Assembly (NCBI GenBank): GCA_964057225.1
Contig: OZ059897.1
Location: 11,842,001-11,906,000, forward strand
Length of the DNA stretch: 64,000 bases
Direction of reading: 5' to 3'
From: Auanema rhodensis
Lineage: Eukaryota > Nematoda > Chromadorea > Rhabditida > Rhabditidae
The translations under genes and the position numbers were made by a program. Shown one piece after another: positions 27,355 to 38,259 of the stretch (its first letter is position 1; each line of letters starts with the position of its first letter). Under the pieces are notes generated by a model. It was not told the DNA's origin. It saw only the letters and a program-made list of their open reading frames with translations, and did not search any database.

Positions 27355-27815
27355 ATATTTAGTAGAGTGGCCAAAGTTATTAATTACTGCCGGAAGCCTT
27401 CGACGAGCTTCTTCAGAAAAGTGATTTTTCTCTGAGAGTGTTTGTAAGACTCTGAGTTTCTTATCTTTGTTAGAACATGGGAATTGAGATGAACGTCGGC
27501 CAAGTTCCCTTCAAAGATGCTCAATTGAGTTCAGATCTGGAGATTGGCTAGGCCATTTCAGCACATTCAGGCGATAGTCCTCCAGAAACCTTGTCGTCGA
27601 ACGAGTAGTGTGCTTCGGGTCATTATTTTGTTGAAGAATTAACCGATTTCTTGTTCCAAATTTTGATACAGCATACGGCAGGAAGCATTCTTCTAAGATG
27701 TTTTGATAGTCTTCGGACCACATCCTGCCTTCAATACGAAAAAGAGGGCCAACTTCGGAAGCACAAAAGTAGCCCCAAACCATGGCGTTGCCGCCACCAT
27801 GCTTCAGTGATTTTT
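27355..27815 (-). pseudogene. Tc1-family transposase fragment (C-terminal part)
   Basis: Read on minus, an open frame runs from about 27813 to a TAA at 27355. It contains GGGNAMVWGYFCAS, QQNNDPKHTTRS (second catalytic Asp), SQSPDLNSIEHLWRELG (third catalytic acidic residue) and a proper C-terminal end INNFGHSTKY. The DNA-binding half and the first catalytic Asp region are absent, since the sequence changes to unrelated repeat DNA at about 27816. It is a decayed 5'-truncated copy. Confidence 0.88.
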
Positions 27816-27817
27816 TT

Positions 27818-27872
27818 TCTTTTCTTCGAATTTACTAACCACACCCCCAAACAGTTGCTAAAAACATACTTT
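27818..27872 (-). repeat. About 55-bp dispersed repeat, copy 1
   Basis: Read on minus, this stretch (CCTCAAAAGTATGTTTTTAG and onward) matches 34555-34612 on plus with few differences. It abuts the truncated Tc1 transposase and is probably part of another, unidentified element. Confidence 0.7.
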
Positions 27873-28631
27873 TGAGGGTTATTGATTATATCAAATCTAT
27901 TCCTTTATGCTCAAGAGGTCTACTAGTATGTGCTGAGTCTTCAGTATAAAGTACCTGAAAATAAAGGAAAAGCGTGCAAAAGATCTTATCAGACCTGTGC
28001 TGTGACAGTACCGAAGAGTATAAAGCCTATGAATATTAAAACAACGATTTCCCCCTTTCTGTATTATCCTTTATCTCTCTGTCTCTCTCACTCGTTCTCT
28101 CTCTTTTACGAATCGTCTTTCTCTATTTCTCTTTATCTTTCCTTTATATCCTTTTATCTCTTGTCTAAGATTCTTTCCATCCTTTGCACCCATATTATTA
28201 AATGCAAAGAAAGTAACCATAATACTAGTAATTATAATCTATGCTACACAATCACAGTTAGTGTTTCAACTCAGCTGAATCTTTTCTGTTTTAGTGTGTC
28301 CTCTCTCATATCCATTTTTCTAATACCAACTATATGTGAGCACCTTATCTAAAGAAAACTTGTTCGGCCAATTTAGTCTTGTTTTGGTTTTTTTTATTGT
28401 CTAGTATTATGTAACTCATAAAAGTTTTGATTATTTCTGTTCCAGCACCTAATTTTCTAGTTTGTACTTGACGGCTATCTGCATAAATCTCATAATACAA
28501 ATAATTAAATATATCTTAAGTGCATCCAGCTTACGATAATAATTAGAAGAGCATGAAGATACAAACCAGTAATCCAATTTTGTAATTTTTCTTAAATCTG
28601 TTTCCAACATTTTGCTTAAAACATACATTGA
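27873..28631. other. Upstream region of intact chemoreceptor gene
   Basis: It contains a CT-rich tract at 28070-28180 that makes a spurious open frame with no motif. No gene is recognised. Confidence 0.45.
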
Positions 28632-30317
28632 ATGCAGACCGCTATCAACGGCTCAGCTTACGACCTTGCCTATTGTCCAGATAGTGCTGTTCCTGAAGCT
28701 AAAGGCTGGTTCATTGTTTGCTCATACGGTATAGGTGCGAGCACTTTGATATTTGGAATCTACTGTTCACGTCTGATGATTAACATATTAACAGATGAAT
28801 ATGGATCATTTATTAAATATATTTATGTTTATCATATATCTTGTATGATATCCGGAATAGTCGTTTCATTATTTGGGGTAATAATAGGTAAAATAGTCAA
28901 GAAATATGAATTAGATTTAGGCTCCAGTATATTATCTGCCACTGTTGTCTGGATATAGCATAGGTTTTTGGAATTATCTATCTCTTCCATTTTTATATCA
29001 AACATATATTAATATTTTTCTTCATTTTGCTGGATATGCCATCTGTATCATGTTGTTTTTCTATCGATATTGGATAATTCGAGCAGGAAACTACGATATT
29101 AGATCTTGGATATTTCGTTTGGGAGTTATAGTAATAAGCCTGACATCTGTTGTTCCATTATTAATCGTTATGATTTTTATTCCGCATGATTTATCCAGTT
29201 TAGACAGTTTGGTTAAAGTATGTTTTGAGAAAAACTGTTCGAAATTTTCTCTTCTAGTCATGTCCAGCTTATTCTACACTTCTGAACATTCCAAACGCAG
29301 CTAATATAGGAAGATATCACAATGAATTTTTTCTTCGAATGGATGTCATTTTATTTTTTATAATTTCTGTACTTTTCATAATATCTTTATTCATTCTAAA
29401 ACACTTAATTATAAGTAATTTGGATAAACAAAAGTTATCAATGTCTCAGAAGACATTATTGCTTCATCGAAAGCTACTTCGAGCTCTTCAGTTCCAGGTT
29501 ATTTTATGACAATTTAATCATATTATTGTAACCAAAAAGATGTTTGAGGCGCAAAACAAAAATTGCGATTACTATTTGAATGAATATAATAGAGGAGACA
29601 GATAGTGTGATAAATTCAAAACAGAGCAAATTATATTCGATAAACTCTATAAACTTTTCAGCAACTGAGAAACAAAAATTAAAATTGTATTCAAAGCACA
29701 AATTAAAATTAAATGATCCCTAAACGAACAATAAAATAGCCTAAAAGTATAGAATAACTAATAACTAACTAAAATAATTGTAAGGGTTCTTAATGTGTTC
29801 TTTTCTATTCTGAAACATAAAAACACCGCATTTTCTTATACATAGACGTAATATTTATAATTAATTTAAGGCTTTTGTTCCAAGTAGCTTTGTAGCTGGT
29901 CCAATTGTAATATTCTATATTATTTTGTATTTCGATATACCTGCACCTCTAGGTTTCACAATGTACTTTAAGTGAAATATTTAAATAAATTTCAGAAATT
30001 TCCCATTTATTGATTACATGTACACAATTGCATGGAATAGCTAATACAATAGGGATTATAGTTCTTAATAATACTTTATTAACTCAATTCATTCAAGGTA
30101 TTCTGAATATGTTTTCAAATAACAAGCAGATTCCATTTAGATTTTCTTAATCTAGTGGGTGTCAAGGAACAATTGGTTCTGAAATCATCATTATCCACGG
30201 TTCTGAAATTATCATTTATATCAAAGGTTTGGCGTTTGTCCACAGATTCATCTAAATTATTTTAAATTTCAGAAATCATCTACACTAACAACAACTAGTA
30301 CTGTTCATCCAATTTAA
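28632..30317 (+). CDS. Seven-transmembrane chemoreceptor-like protein, intact copy
   Basis: Seven exons: 28632-28877, 28921-29217, 29258-29497, 29871-29952, 29996-30097, 30156-30226, 30273-30317; 360 residues with all phases consistent. About seven hydrophobic helices are visible. TM1 is in SYGIGASTLIFGIYCSRLM; TM3 is followed by FFYRYWIIRAG. The block before TM6, MSQKTLLLHRKLLRALQFQ, has the K/RT-LH-K-L-AL-Q pattern of nematode srh/str/srd-type serpentine receptors. I cannot assign the subfamily. Such receptors usually act in chemosensory neurons. An inverted, broken copy lies at 31724-32597. Confidence 0.85.
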
Positions 30318-31191
30318 GTTATTTAGTTATTAGTTAGTTATTTACTCATGCATTATTTATTTTATTTTTATGGAATTATAATTATATTCTTCTAGCTGAT
30401 ATACTGTAGTTGTGTTTTTGACGCTAGTTTAATCCTACACTCAAACTCCGATATTAACAATAAGCTGTCAAACAACCTGGTAATTGCTTTGTAATGTAAG
30501 ACGGAAATGATGAATTAACGATAAATAACAGTCAACTTAGAACTTATTCTATTATATGTAATAAACAATTTAAATACCGAATTATACCTGTCACTAGCCA
30601 TACAGAAAAATATAATCTTCGAGTTTGAAACTAAATTCTATAAGATAAACAAGAAAGCCATAATTCTGAACTGTGAAACTAAAAAATATTCCATGTACAA
30701 GCATGTTGAAACATTCATCATCTATTATTTCCTTTCTGATCTTTGATTTCTCCTTTGTGTTTATAAACGTCTTCTTTCCAATCTTTTCAATATCGATGAG
30801 TCATCGTAACACCCATATGAAATACGGAAAACAATTTTTAGTGTTTATATATAGAGAAATTGAATATGTACTTCCGATTGGTCCGGAGGTTGTGGGTTAT
30901 CATGTCAAACCCCTCCCATAGCCACAATCTTGACTTATCTTTTTCAGGTTTTTGTGAAAAAATTTGAATATGCATAAGTATTTATAGAATTTATTATTCC
31001 TTTTCCATTATTTTGTTTTTATTGCTAAAAATTAGAAAAAATTAGCTTTATCCTACCGCATTGAAATCAGGCTGCCCTATCTGGTCTAGAAAGACACAGG
31101 GAAACAATACAAAACATATAATATTCCTTTTTGGAGCCCTATTATTTTGTACAATTTTAGAATCATTATTTTTCTGGGCGCTTTTTCCGTT
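30318..31191. other. Spacer inside the inverted receptor pair
   Basis: Mostly AT-rich with a CCTCCC patch near 30910. An open frame at 30673-30921 shows no motif. No gene is recognised. Confidence 0.45.
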
Positions 31192-31683
31192 TCTATACCC
31201 CCCGTTTTAAGCCCCGCCCCTTTTGCCGTTAGGCACATACTTTTATTAAAATGTGATACCTACATGAGATACTGTGGTGTCCAGATATCCACAAATGTTC
31301 CATTTTTTTCATAATTTCCCTTCTACGGTCTTATATGGTACATCTCCACTTATTTCGAGCAAAAGAAAGACTCATTTTTCGTTAACATCGCTCACATTCG
31401 TTAGTCTCAAAGACTATACCTTTCTCTTGCAAGAATTGAATGACATCAGCTTCAGTACAAAGCCGTTCTTTTAGAGCAAACATTTAGACGAAATATGGTT
31501 GATAATGTAGATGCAATAACCAATAATGATTTAGTTTTTATATCATAATATATTTAAGGTTTATTATACTTATTATAGCTACCCCCATAGGGGGGAAAAC
31601 CCCCCCCAAACCCCCCTGTTTTAGGAAGGGAAGTCGAATGATAGAAAAGTATGCTCCCAACGGCAAAAGGGGCGCCTTAAACA
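31192..31683. mobile_element. GC-rich inverted-repeat element (MITE-like), copy 1
   Basis: 31205-31246 (TTTTAAGCCCCGCCCC, then TTTTGCCGTT...CATACTTTT) is repeated inverted at 31645-31683. The interior is non-coding and carries a C-rich knot at 31577-31618. The C-rich termini resemble those of the element at 37040-37385. The right end coincides with the point where the broken receptor copy stops. Confidence 0.62.
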
Positions 31684-32597
31684 TCTTTTTGGTTACAATA
31701 ATATGATCAAATTGTCATAAAATAACCTGGAACTGAAGAGCTCGAAGTAGCTTTCGATGAAGCAATAATGTCTTCTGAGACATTGATAACTTTTGTTTAT
31801 CCAAATTACTTATAATTAAGTGTTTTAGAATGAATAAAGATATTATGAATAACGCTCCACTCAGACAAAATATTAAATTTTCCAGACGAAGTGATAATTC
31901 CTGTTGAAATCTTCCTATATTAGTTGCGTTTCGAATGTTCAGAAGTGTAGAATAAGCTGGACATGACTAGAAGAGAAAATTTCAAACAGTTTTTCTCAAA
32001 ACATACTTTAACCAAACTGTCTAAACTGGATAAATCATGCGGAATACCCGGCATAACCGCCAGAAACGGTACAACGTATATGAAAAGATTCATTAGAATT
32101 CCGAAATAAAATAAAAAAGAACTCGAATTAGAATTCTGGCCGCGAACTATCCAGTATCGATAAAAAATAGAATTTGAATCACACCAAGGATCACTAGATG
32201 TGAAAATGCGTTCAAATAATATTGCGCAAGGAATGAAATATTTAAATAATTTAAAAGACCAATACTACATCCAGACATAAGTGGCAGATAATATACTGGA
32301 CACTGAATTCTTTTTATTTTGTTTGTTTATTTTTCAATAATCAAAACATACACTTAGCAAGGAAATAATAACTGATGATAATATACTGTAAACATGATAA
32401 ACATAAATATATTTAATAAATGATCCATATTCATCTGTCAATGTTTTAATCATCAGACGTGAACAGTAGATTCCAAAGATTATCGTAATAATACCAATCG
32501 AATAAGAAGAAACGAAATACCATGATTTAACTTCGGGAACTGGCCTATCCGGACAGTAACCGAGCTCATAGCCGGAACCATCCACTCCTGTCAACAT
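31684..32597 (-). pseudogene. Inverted, truncated chemoreceptor copy
   Basis: On minus, exon 1 (32597 to about 32351) reads MLTGVDGSGYELGYCPDRP and keeps TDEYGSFIKYIYVYH, identical to the intact copy. Exon 2 is frame-broken near 32158-32166: the frame through about 32166 runs to a stop, whereas FYRYWIVRGQN and PHDLSSLDSLVK continue in another frame, consistent with loss of one T from a T run. Exon 3 follows with SCPAYSTLLNI to LLRALQFQ. Equivalents of exons 4-7 are missing, because homology ends at about 31683 next to a repeat element. It is non-functional unless the frameshift is a sequencing error and a different 3' end is used. Confidence 0.82.
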
Positions 32598-32649
32598 TTT
32601 CCACTACCAACTAATCCGAATACTGTGAGTTTAAACTGTAAGTTATATA

Positions 32650-32978
32650 TACAGTCCTGTGCGATGAAGGTTGCACACCCCTATGTTAGAGGCCCCAGAG
32701 TTCCCCTTCAAACTACAAAAAAAAAATTTTTTTTAATTTCAAAAATTTTGCGAGTTCATATAGTTTATATTCAGTCAAAATATATGTTAATATAACTAAA
32801 ACTGATTTCAATATTTTTTTTCTAAATTTATAAAGAAAAATAGTGTTTTTTGAATATTTTGAATAATTCATTTTATTGTAACAAAATTTGAAATTAGGAA
32901 CATGTTAATTCATTAAAAATATTTTAAAATGTTTCTAAGCATCAATTCAAAGTTCGATGAATAACTACGTTTTTGAGT
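32650..32978 (-). repeat. Inverted, end-truncated copy of the 379-bp Tc1-like element
   Basis: The sequence starts TACAGTCCTGTGCGATGAAG at 32650 and follows the reverse complement of 27266 back to about 26950 with scattered differences. The opposite terminus (the TACAGTGCTGTGCGA end) is not present. Together with 26888-27266 it forms the outer arms of the inverted receptor region. Confidence 0.8.
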
Positions 32979-33531
32979 GCAGCATAGCTTCAAACAAGTA
33001 AGCTTCAACATCTGAATCTTACTGAAAATCTAGAAGAAGAGAACTTGGTCAACGTACAACCAAAATCTCCCATTCAAGAGAAAAATAGACGTTTAGTGTA
33101 CTCCTATCATTCTATGCGAAAATTATTTCTGAAGTCTAAATGAAACTCATGAAAAAAAGAAGATTTCAAGCACTTCATGAAAATTTCAGAGACTTCAGAA
33201 AATACTTTTAAACATAATTTTTTGATTGTTTCAATTTTTTTCTGAATTCATTATCATTTATTAACACTTAAAATATAGTTCTTCTGAATTTTTGTAATTT
33301 GTCTCGAAAGATATAAAGCTAAGCTTGCCAAAATATGCCGGAAGATTTTTGACACGATTGTATGCTCATCGTAGTTGGTACACAATATAAAGAAAAACGC
33401 CTGCAAAAAAAATATTTAGTTTTGCTACGAATAGTTTAAGATAAGTCAAGTGTATATAGGAGGGGTTTGACAAGGCAAACTGACAAGTTTACCAAACTAG
33501 GTTCACCTAGAAATAGACTTGTCATCTGTCT
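32979..33531. other. Spacer, no gene recognised
   Basis: AT-rich sequence between the receptor palindrome and the ISXO2-like transposase relic. Part of it may belong to that element. Confidence 0.4.
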
Positions 33532-34170
33532 TTGCAAATCATTGTATCTTTTATATACTGGTTGAGTTATGAGATGACCATCATCAATTTCTGTGAACTA
33601 GGAATACGTTTACACCGCACTACTGTTGATTATAATAATTTTCTTCGAGAAGTGTGTGCCTGGCGTCTCCTAGAAGATCCTGTAGTAATTGGTGGCCCTG
33701 GCTGTATTGTAGAAGTGGATGAGAACTTAGTTTCAAGAAGGAAATACAACGCAGCACGCCTGAAGAAGCAAACTTGGGGTTTTGGTGGTGTATGGCGCGA
33801 AACCAAAGAATGTTTCATCTACGTTGTCCCCGATCGAACTAAGGAAACTCTCGAAGCTTGTATCAGAGAATCAATAAGGGAAGGTTCAACTATAATTTCA
33901 GACTGTTGGAAAACTTATAAGAATTCCACTAATGGGCATGAACTACACCTATATCACTGTAAACCACTCAAAGAACTTTGTCGATCCGAAAACAAAAGCA
34001 TGCACTAACCGAGTTGAATCAAAAAAAACATTGCGAAGATGAAATTAGAAAAAATGTGTGGTGTTTCTGAAGGAATGGTAGATGGATATCTTTGCGAATT
34101 TATGTATAGAAAACGATATGCTGGAGAAAACATTTTCTTCAAAATTTTAGATGATATAAGCTGTTGTCAA
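33532..34170 (+). pseudogene. ISXO2/Merlin-like DDE transposase relic
   Basis: An open frame at 33532-34008 carries the family blocks: GGPGCIVEVDENLVSRRKY (first catalytic Asp), TWGFGGVWRETKECF, VPDRTKETLEACI and GSTIISDCWKTYKN (second catalytic Asp). The reading then shifts: ITVNHSKNFVDPKTKACTN continues from about 33953 in another frame and meets a stop near 34048. Downstream, GMVDGYLCEFMYRKRY and ENIFFKILDDIS still match the family's C-terminal end to about 34163. The N-terminal zinc-ribbon part was not identified. Merlin elements carry IS1016/ISXO2-type transposases. This copy is frame-disrupted and presumably dead. Confidence 0.85.
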
Positions 34171-34772
34171 AAATCAAAAAATAAATAAAAATTACATGTT
34201 AACCCAATTCTAGTTTTAATACTAAGCATTAATTATAAGCTTATATTATTAATTATAAGAAGATAAGTTATATAGTTTGAGGTTGGGTATTCAGATGTGT
34301 AGAATCTGAATTTCTTAGTCAGATTTGGCTGTGCCTTCTGCTTTTACCGGAAGAAAAGTTTATCTCCACCCAATAACATTTATTATTAATAATCGGTAAC
34401 AACCAATTATCAAAAATGTTAGATTGAACAATGAAAAAATGTTATTAACAAAACAAATAAAAAATGACTTTCACGTGAACTTTCACGTGTTCTATAATAA
34501 CAATTCAAAAAATACTAAAGATTTGTTATGAAAGTATATTTTGACAGCTGACGCCCTCAAAAGTATGTTTTTAGCAACTGTTTCGGGGCGTGGTTAGTAA
34601 ATTCGGCATGGCTCTCTACTACTGTATGGTTGCAACCGCGTATGCTGAAGCATCAGCAAAGGTGCTATCCAACTCTCTCCAGTATTACCGTTGCACTGTC
34701 TTTATCGTTGACTTGCTCATGATCTTATAATCTTCGTTAGCCATCCGACACACTTTTCCTGTTGTATTATAT
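34171..34772. other. Spacer with a dispersed repeat
   Basis: Contains the second copy of the roughly 55-bp repeat (34555-34612, plus orientation). The rest is AT-rich with no gene recognised. Part may be the 3' flank of the Merlin-like element. Confidence 0.45.
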
Positions 34773-35128
34773 TAGGTGTGCCAATAAAAACGTGGACACA
34801 GTATGTCAAAATAATTAAAACACCCCTTCTTGGGCTTAATTACAGCAGATCCTGAGCTGTAGATTCTCTAGTCCTAAGATTGCTCTCAGACAGGAGATGT
34901 GGGGAAAACAGAGTAATGTTATGAATTTTCCCCATTTTTTAAGCCGGAGAAAAACAGCAGTTCTGCTGGCCTTCAGTATTTTCCTGATCTGGAGTTGGGT
35001 TGCTTCAGAAATTTGATCGAGAGCATTCTGAAGATGAGAATCACAAAATTTCTGACGGCACCGGTCTCTGACGATCTGTGAGATCGATCTCGCTGGTTTT
35101 GAAGCGGGTAAACCACTTCTCAAATGTT
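34773..35128 (-). mobile_element. Mariner remnant: terminal repeat plus N-terminal transposase piece
   Basis: A mariner-like terminus, TTAGGTGTGCCAATAAAAAC, starts at 34773. Read on minus from about 35128, broken frames give a helix-turn-helix region resembling mariner transposases (KWFTRFKTSEIDLTDR, later LKKMGKIHN and LFSPHLLSE). The catalytic domain expected between this and the terminus is missing, so the copy is internally deleted and frame-disrupted. Confidence 0.65.
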
Positions 35129-36129
35129 CTGAATAAGTGATAATCGGATGGAGCAAGGTCTGGTGAGTACGGTGGGTGCCTCTTTTTTCTTCTTCTCTTT
35201 ATCTCTCCTGTTATTGAAATGCTATATTAAGTGCGCAAAAGTTACTGGCCCTCCTCCCGCCCACACGCACCCACCTCATATTTTGAAACGTGTGTCCAGA
35301 AACTCTTAAAAATAGAAAATTGTTCCCCTCATTCTCCAAGGCTTTCTGCCAGTTCTCAACCAATTTTTCATTCTTTTTTTTTGAGAAACGTCTTAGGTTT
35401 TGATTCCAAGAAGTTTTTCAAGAAGGCTTCGACCTTCTCTTTATTTTTTAAGATTTTACCCTTCAAAAAATGCTCCATCAATCTGAATAAGTGATAATCG
35501 GATGGAGCAAGGTCTGGTGAGTACGGTGGGTGCCTCTTTTTTCTTCTTCTCTTTATCTCTCCTGTTATTGAAATGCTATATTAAGTGCGCAAAAGTTACT
35601 GGCCCTCCTCCCGCCCACACGCACCCACCTCATATTTTGAAACGTGTGTCCAGAAACTCTTAAAAATAGAAAATTGTTCCCCTCATTCTCCAAGGCTTTC
35701 TGCCAGTTCTCAACCAATTTTTCATTCTTTTTTTTTGAGAAACGTCTTAGGTTTTGATTCCAAGAAGTTTTTCAAGAAGGCTTCGACCTTCTCTTTATTT
35801 TTTAAGATTTTACCCTTCAAAAAATGCTCCATCAATCTGAATAAGTGATAATCGGATGGAGCAAGGTCTGGTGAGTACGGTGGGTGCCTCTTTTTTCTTC
35901 TTCTCTTTATCTCTCCTGTTATTGAAATGCTATATTAAGTGCGCAAAAGTTACTGGCCCTCCTCCCGCCCACACGCACCCACCTCATATTTTGAAACGTG
36001 TGTCCAGAAACTCTTAAAAATAGAAAATAGTTCCCCTCATTCTCCAAGGCTTTCTGCCAGTTCTCAACCAATTTTCTCATTCTTTTTTTTGAGAAAAAGA
36101 TTTTACCCTTCAAAAAATGCTCCATCGAT
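35129..36129 (-). repeat. 354-bp tandem array derived from mariner transposase 3' part
   Basis: Units start at 35129, 35483 and 35837 and begin with CTGAATAAGTGATAATCGG. The first two are 354 bp and nearly identical; the third is 293 bp through a roughly 60-bp internal deletion. Read on minus, each unit spells the mariner C-terminal block HPPYSPDLAPSDYHLFR, then MEHFLKGK, then KLVENWQKALENEGN. The unit carries the third catalytic Asp and downstream flank. A partial fourth start (36130) leads into the parent copy. Confidence 0.9.
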
Positions 36130-37010
36130 CTAAATAAATGATAATCGGATGGAGCAAGGTCTGGTGAGTACGGTGGATGCTTCGGGAGCTCCCATCAATT
36201 TTCCTCCACAAGTCGACAAACGTCTTGAGCCACATGAGGCCGCGCGTTGTAGATTTTTTTTGGGTTTTTGTTGGCGTTTCTATAAAAAGGCCTCTTATAG
36301 CCGCCGTTGAATTTGTTCGGCATATAGCGTAATAATTCTTAACAATTCATAACTTTTTCTCCTTCATCCTAAAAACAACATAACATCACCTTTTTTTTCT
36401 TTTTGTTGGTTTTAGATGTTAGGCAGTGCTTCACCTGGAGTTACATAAAGTTTTTTTGCTGCATTCTGAAAAAAGATTCATTTTTCATCGACAGTGATTA
36501 AACCAGCGAAAACCCCTCTTTTTTTAGCCATATTAAACAGGTTTTTGGAACAACTCATTCTCGCCGACTTGTTAGAAGGGCTGAGAACATGAGGGATTTG
36601 AGGGAACATTTTTTGATCTTAATTATTTTTTTCAGGTGTCGCACACCTAACACATCAGCCAATTGTTGTAGTGAGCTTACTAAAGAGCCTTTAAGAGCTT
36701 TTTCATGTTTATCGTTCGGCAACTTTAGCGGTCTTCCTGAACTTGGAAAGTCTCCCAGATCCAAGTTGTTAGATTTAAATCTAACGTACCATGATTTACA
36801 GGTACTATAAGAAAGTATATCTTCACCATAAATGGATTTGAGAAGATTATAAGCTTTCAAGGCATTTAAACCTTGATTGAAATACAGCTTTAGGCAGTTA
36901 CGCATGTGTTGCTTGTCGAAAGCCATTTCAGAAAACAAGAGCAAAAACGAAAATAAAAGTGAAAAAAAGAATAAAAGAATAAAATAATATAATAATAATT
37001 ATAATAATTT
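36130..37010 (-). pseudogene. Mariner transposase pseudogene
   Basis: Read on minus from 36930: MAFDKQHMRNCLKLYFNQG, STCKSWYVRF and DLGDFPSSGRP form the bipartite DNA-binding domain of a mariner transposase. Further on are LITVDEK (first catalytic Asp), then NARPHVAQDVCRLV (second) and PPYSPDLAPSDYHLF (third). Stops and frame changes occur between these pieces, for example near 36495 and 36420, so the gene is dead. The last part is the parent of the tandem array at 35129-36129. A matching 5' terminal repeat near 37010 was not recognised. Confidence 0.85.
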
Positions 37011-37039
37011 TAGCTTAAATTTAAAACTATTTTTCTGTC

Positions 37040-37385
37040 TACTACAGTTCATTCCCCCCCCCCCCCCTTAAACTCCGCCTTTTTTGCAAAAACCGCGCAG
37101 TTCAACATTTTCGCAGCTAAAATGTTGGGCACGCACCAGCTTTGCATAAACCAGCGGGAGTGCTCTATGCCTTATCCGGGGCGTCCCCCCCAGATAAAGA
37201 GAATTGACATATGAAATTTATGATGTTTAATTTTGATAATGTCTAATTTTTATATTTTCATGCATATACATCTTTACTTTAATCTCCATCCTTATACTTA
37301 ATACTAATTAATTTCAAGCAACTGCGCACGTTTTTGCAAATGGGGCGGGGCTTAATTGGGGGGATGGGGTATAAACCGTAGTAGA
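37040..37385. mobile_element. GC-rich inverted-repeat element (MITE-like), copy 2
   Basis: About 65-bp imperfect terminal inverted repeats. The left arm starts CTACTACAGTTCATTCCCC at 37040; the right arm, read on minus from 37385, starts CTACTACGGTTTATACCCC. Both then share TTAA, (C/T)CCGCC and TTTGCAAAAAC...GCGCAGTT. There is no open frame. C-rich termini resemble those of 31192-31683. Confidence 0.75.
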
Positions 37386-38182
37386 GCTCAATTTTTTAAA
37401 TATAATTTTGAGTGGGTGGTCAAAAACTTGCGCAGACCTAATGTTTGTGCCATCTCTGAAGCATGTATCCAGTGGTTGGTAATCTGTATATCTTTTGCGA
37501 TGTTCTGGCGTTGATTCACAGTTTTCATTGATCCAGGATCCTTCATAGGCTTTTATTTTCATTATAGGCCCTGCGATCTTGCAATTGACAAAATGTTTAC
37601 CGCTGTAGGTGAAGTATCTGACTCGCTGTCACTTGGTGGAGCCATGTCGAAAAATTACTTCTGTGCATTCGTATTCGGTACAGTTTACTGTATTTTTGTC
37701 TATTTCTATACTCTGTTTCTTGCTCGTTGGCGAAGTTCTTCACACGACTCTTCTCGCTTCTACAGGAAGAGTGTAGTATATCCATGTCTGATGAAATCTT
37801 AGGGTGTCTGCAGTCTTTCTAACTGCCACGAGCGTCTGGGTCTCTGTATTGACTTGAGTTCGTGATCTCGGACAAAACATATCTGCATACAGATCTGCCC
37901 TAATGAACCAACGTGTGCGCGAACTATTCCTGCGTACTCGGATTCTGCAGATTATAGTGTGGCTTTCCCTCGAAATCTAAACGCAATGGAGCTTTTCTAG
38001 AGTCTAGGTACACTACAATAACTTGGTGATCAACTGATATTTGAATCTCAAAACACACCTCACAATTACAACCCTTTTCTCCGCCAATCAGACCTTGTAT
38101 ACCCTTATTTGGCTGCTGTAAGTTATCAAAAAATAGTTTTCATATATTGATATCGCTCACGAGAGCGACAATGTTTAAATCG

Positions 38183-38259
<77 letters not shown>

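Noticed and set aside
27930-28352. 140-residue frame before the chemoreceptor gene
   Set aside because: Most of it is a CT-rich tract giving Ser/Leu/Phe-rich sequence; no family resemblance.
35231-36133. Repeated 87-residue plus-strand frames
   Set aside because: They are antisense shadows of the mariner-derived tandem units.
37314-38000. Cysteine-containing minus-strand frames, possibly a decayed gene or retroelement piece
   Set aside because: Several stops and frame changes, no diagnostic motif; kept only as a possible relic inside the spacer entry.
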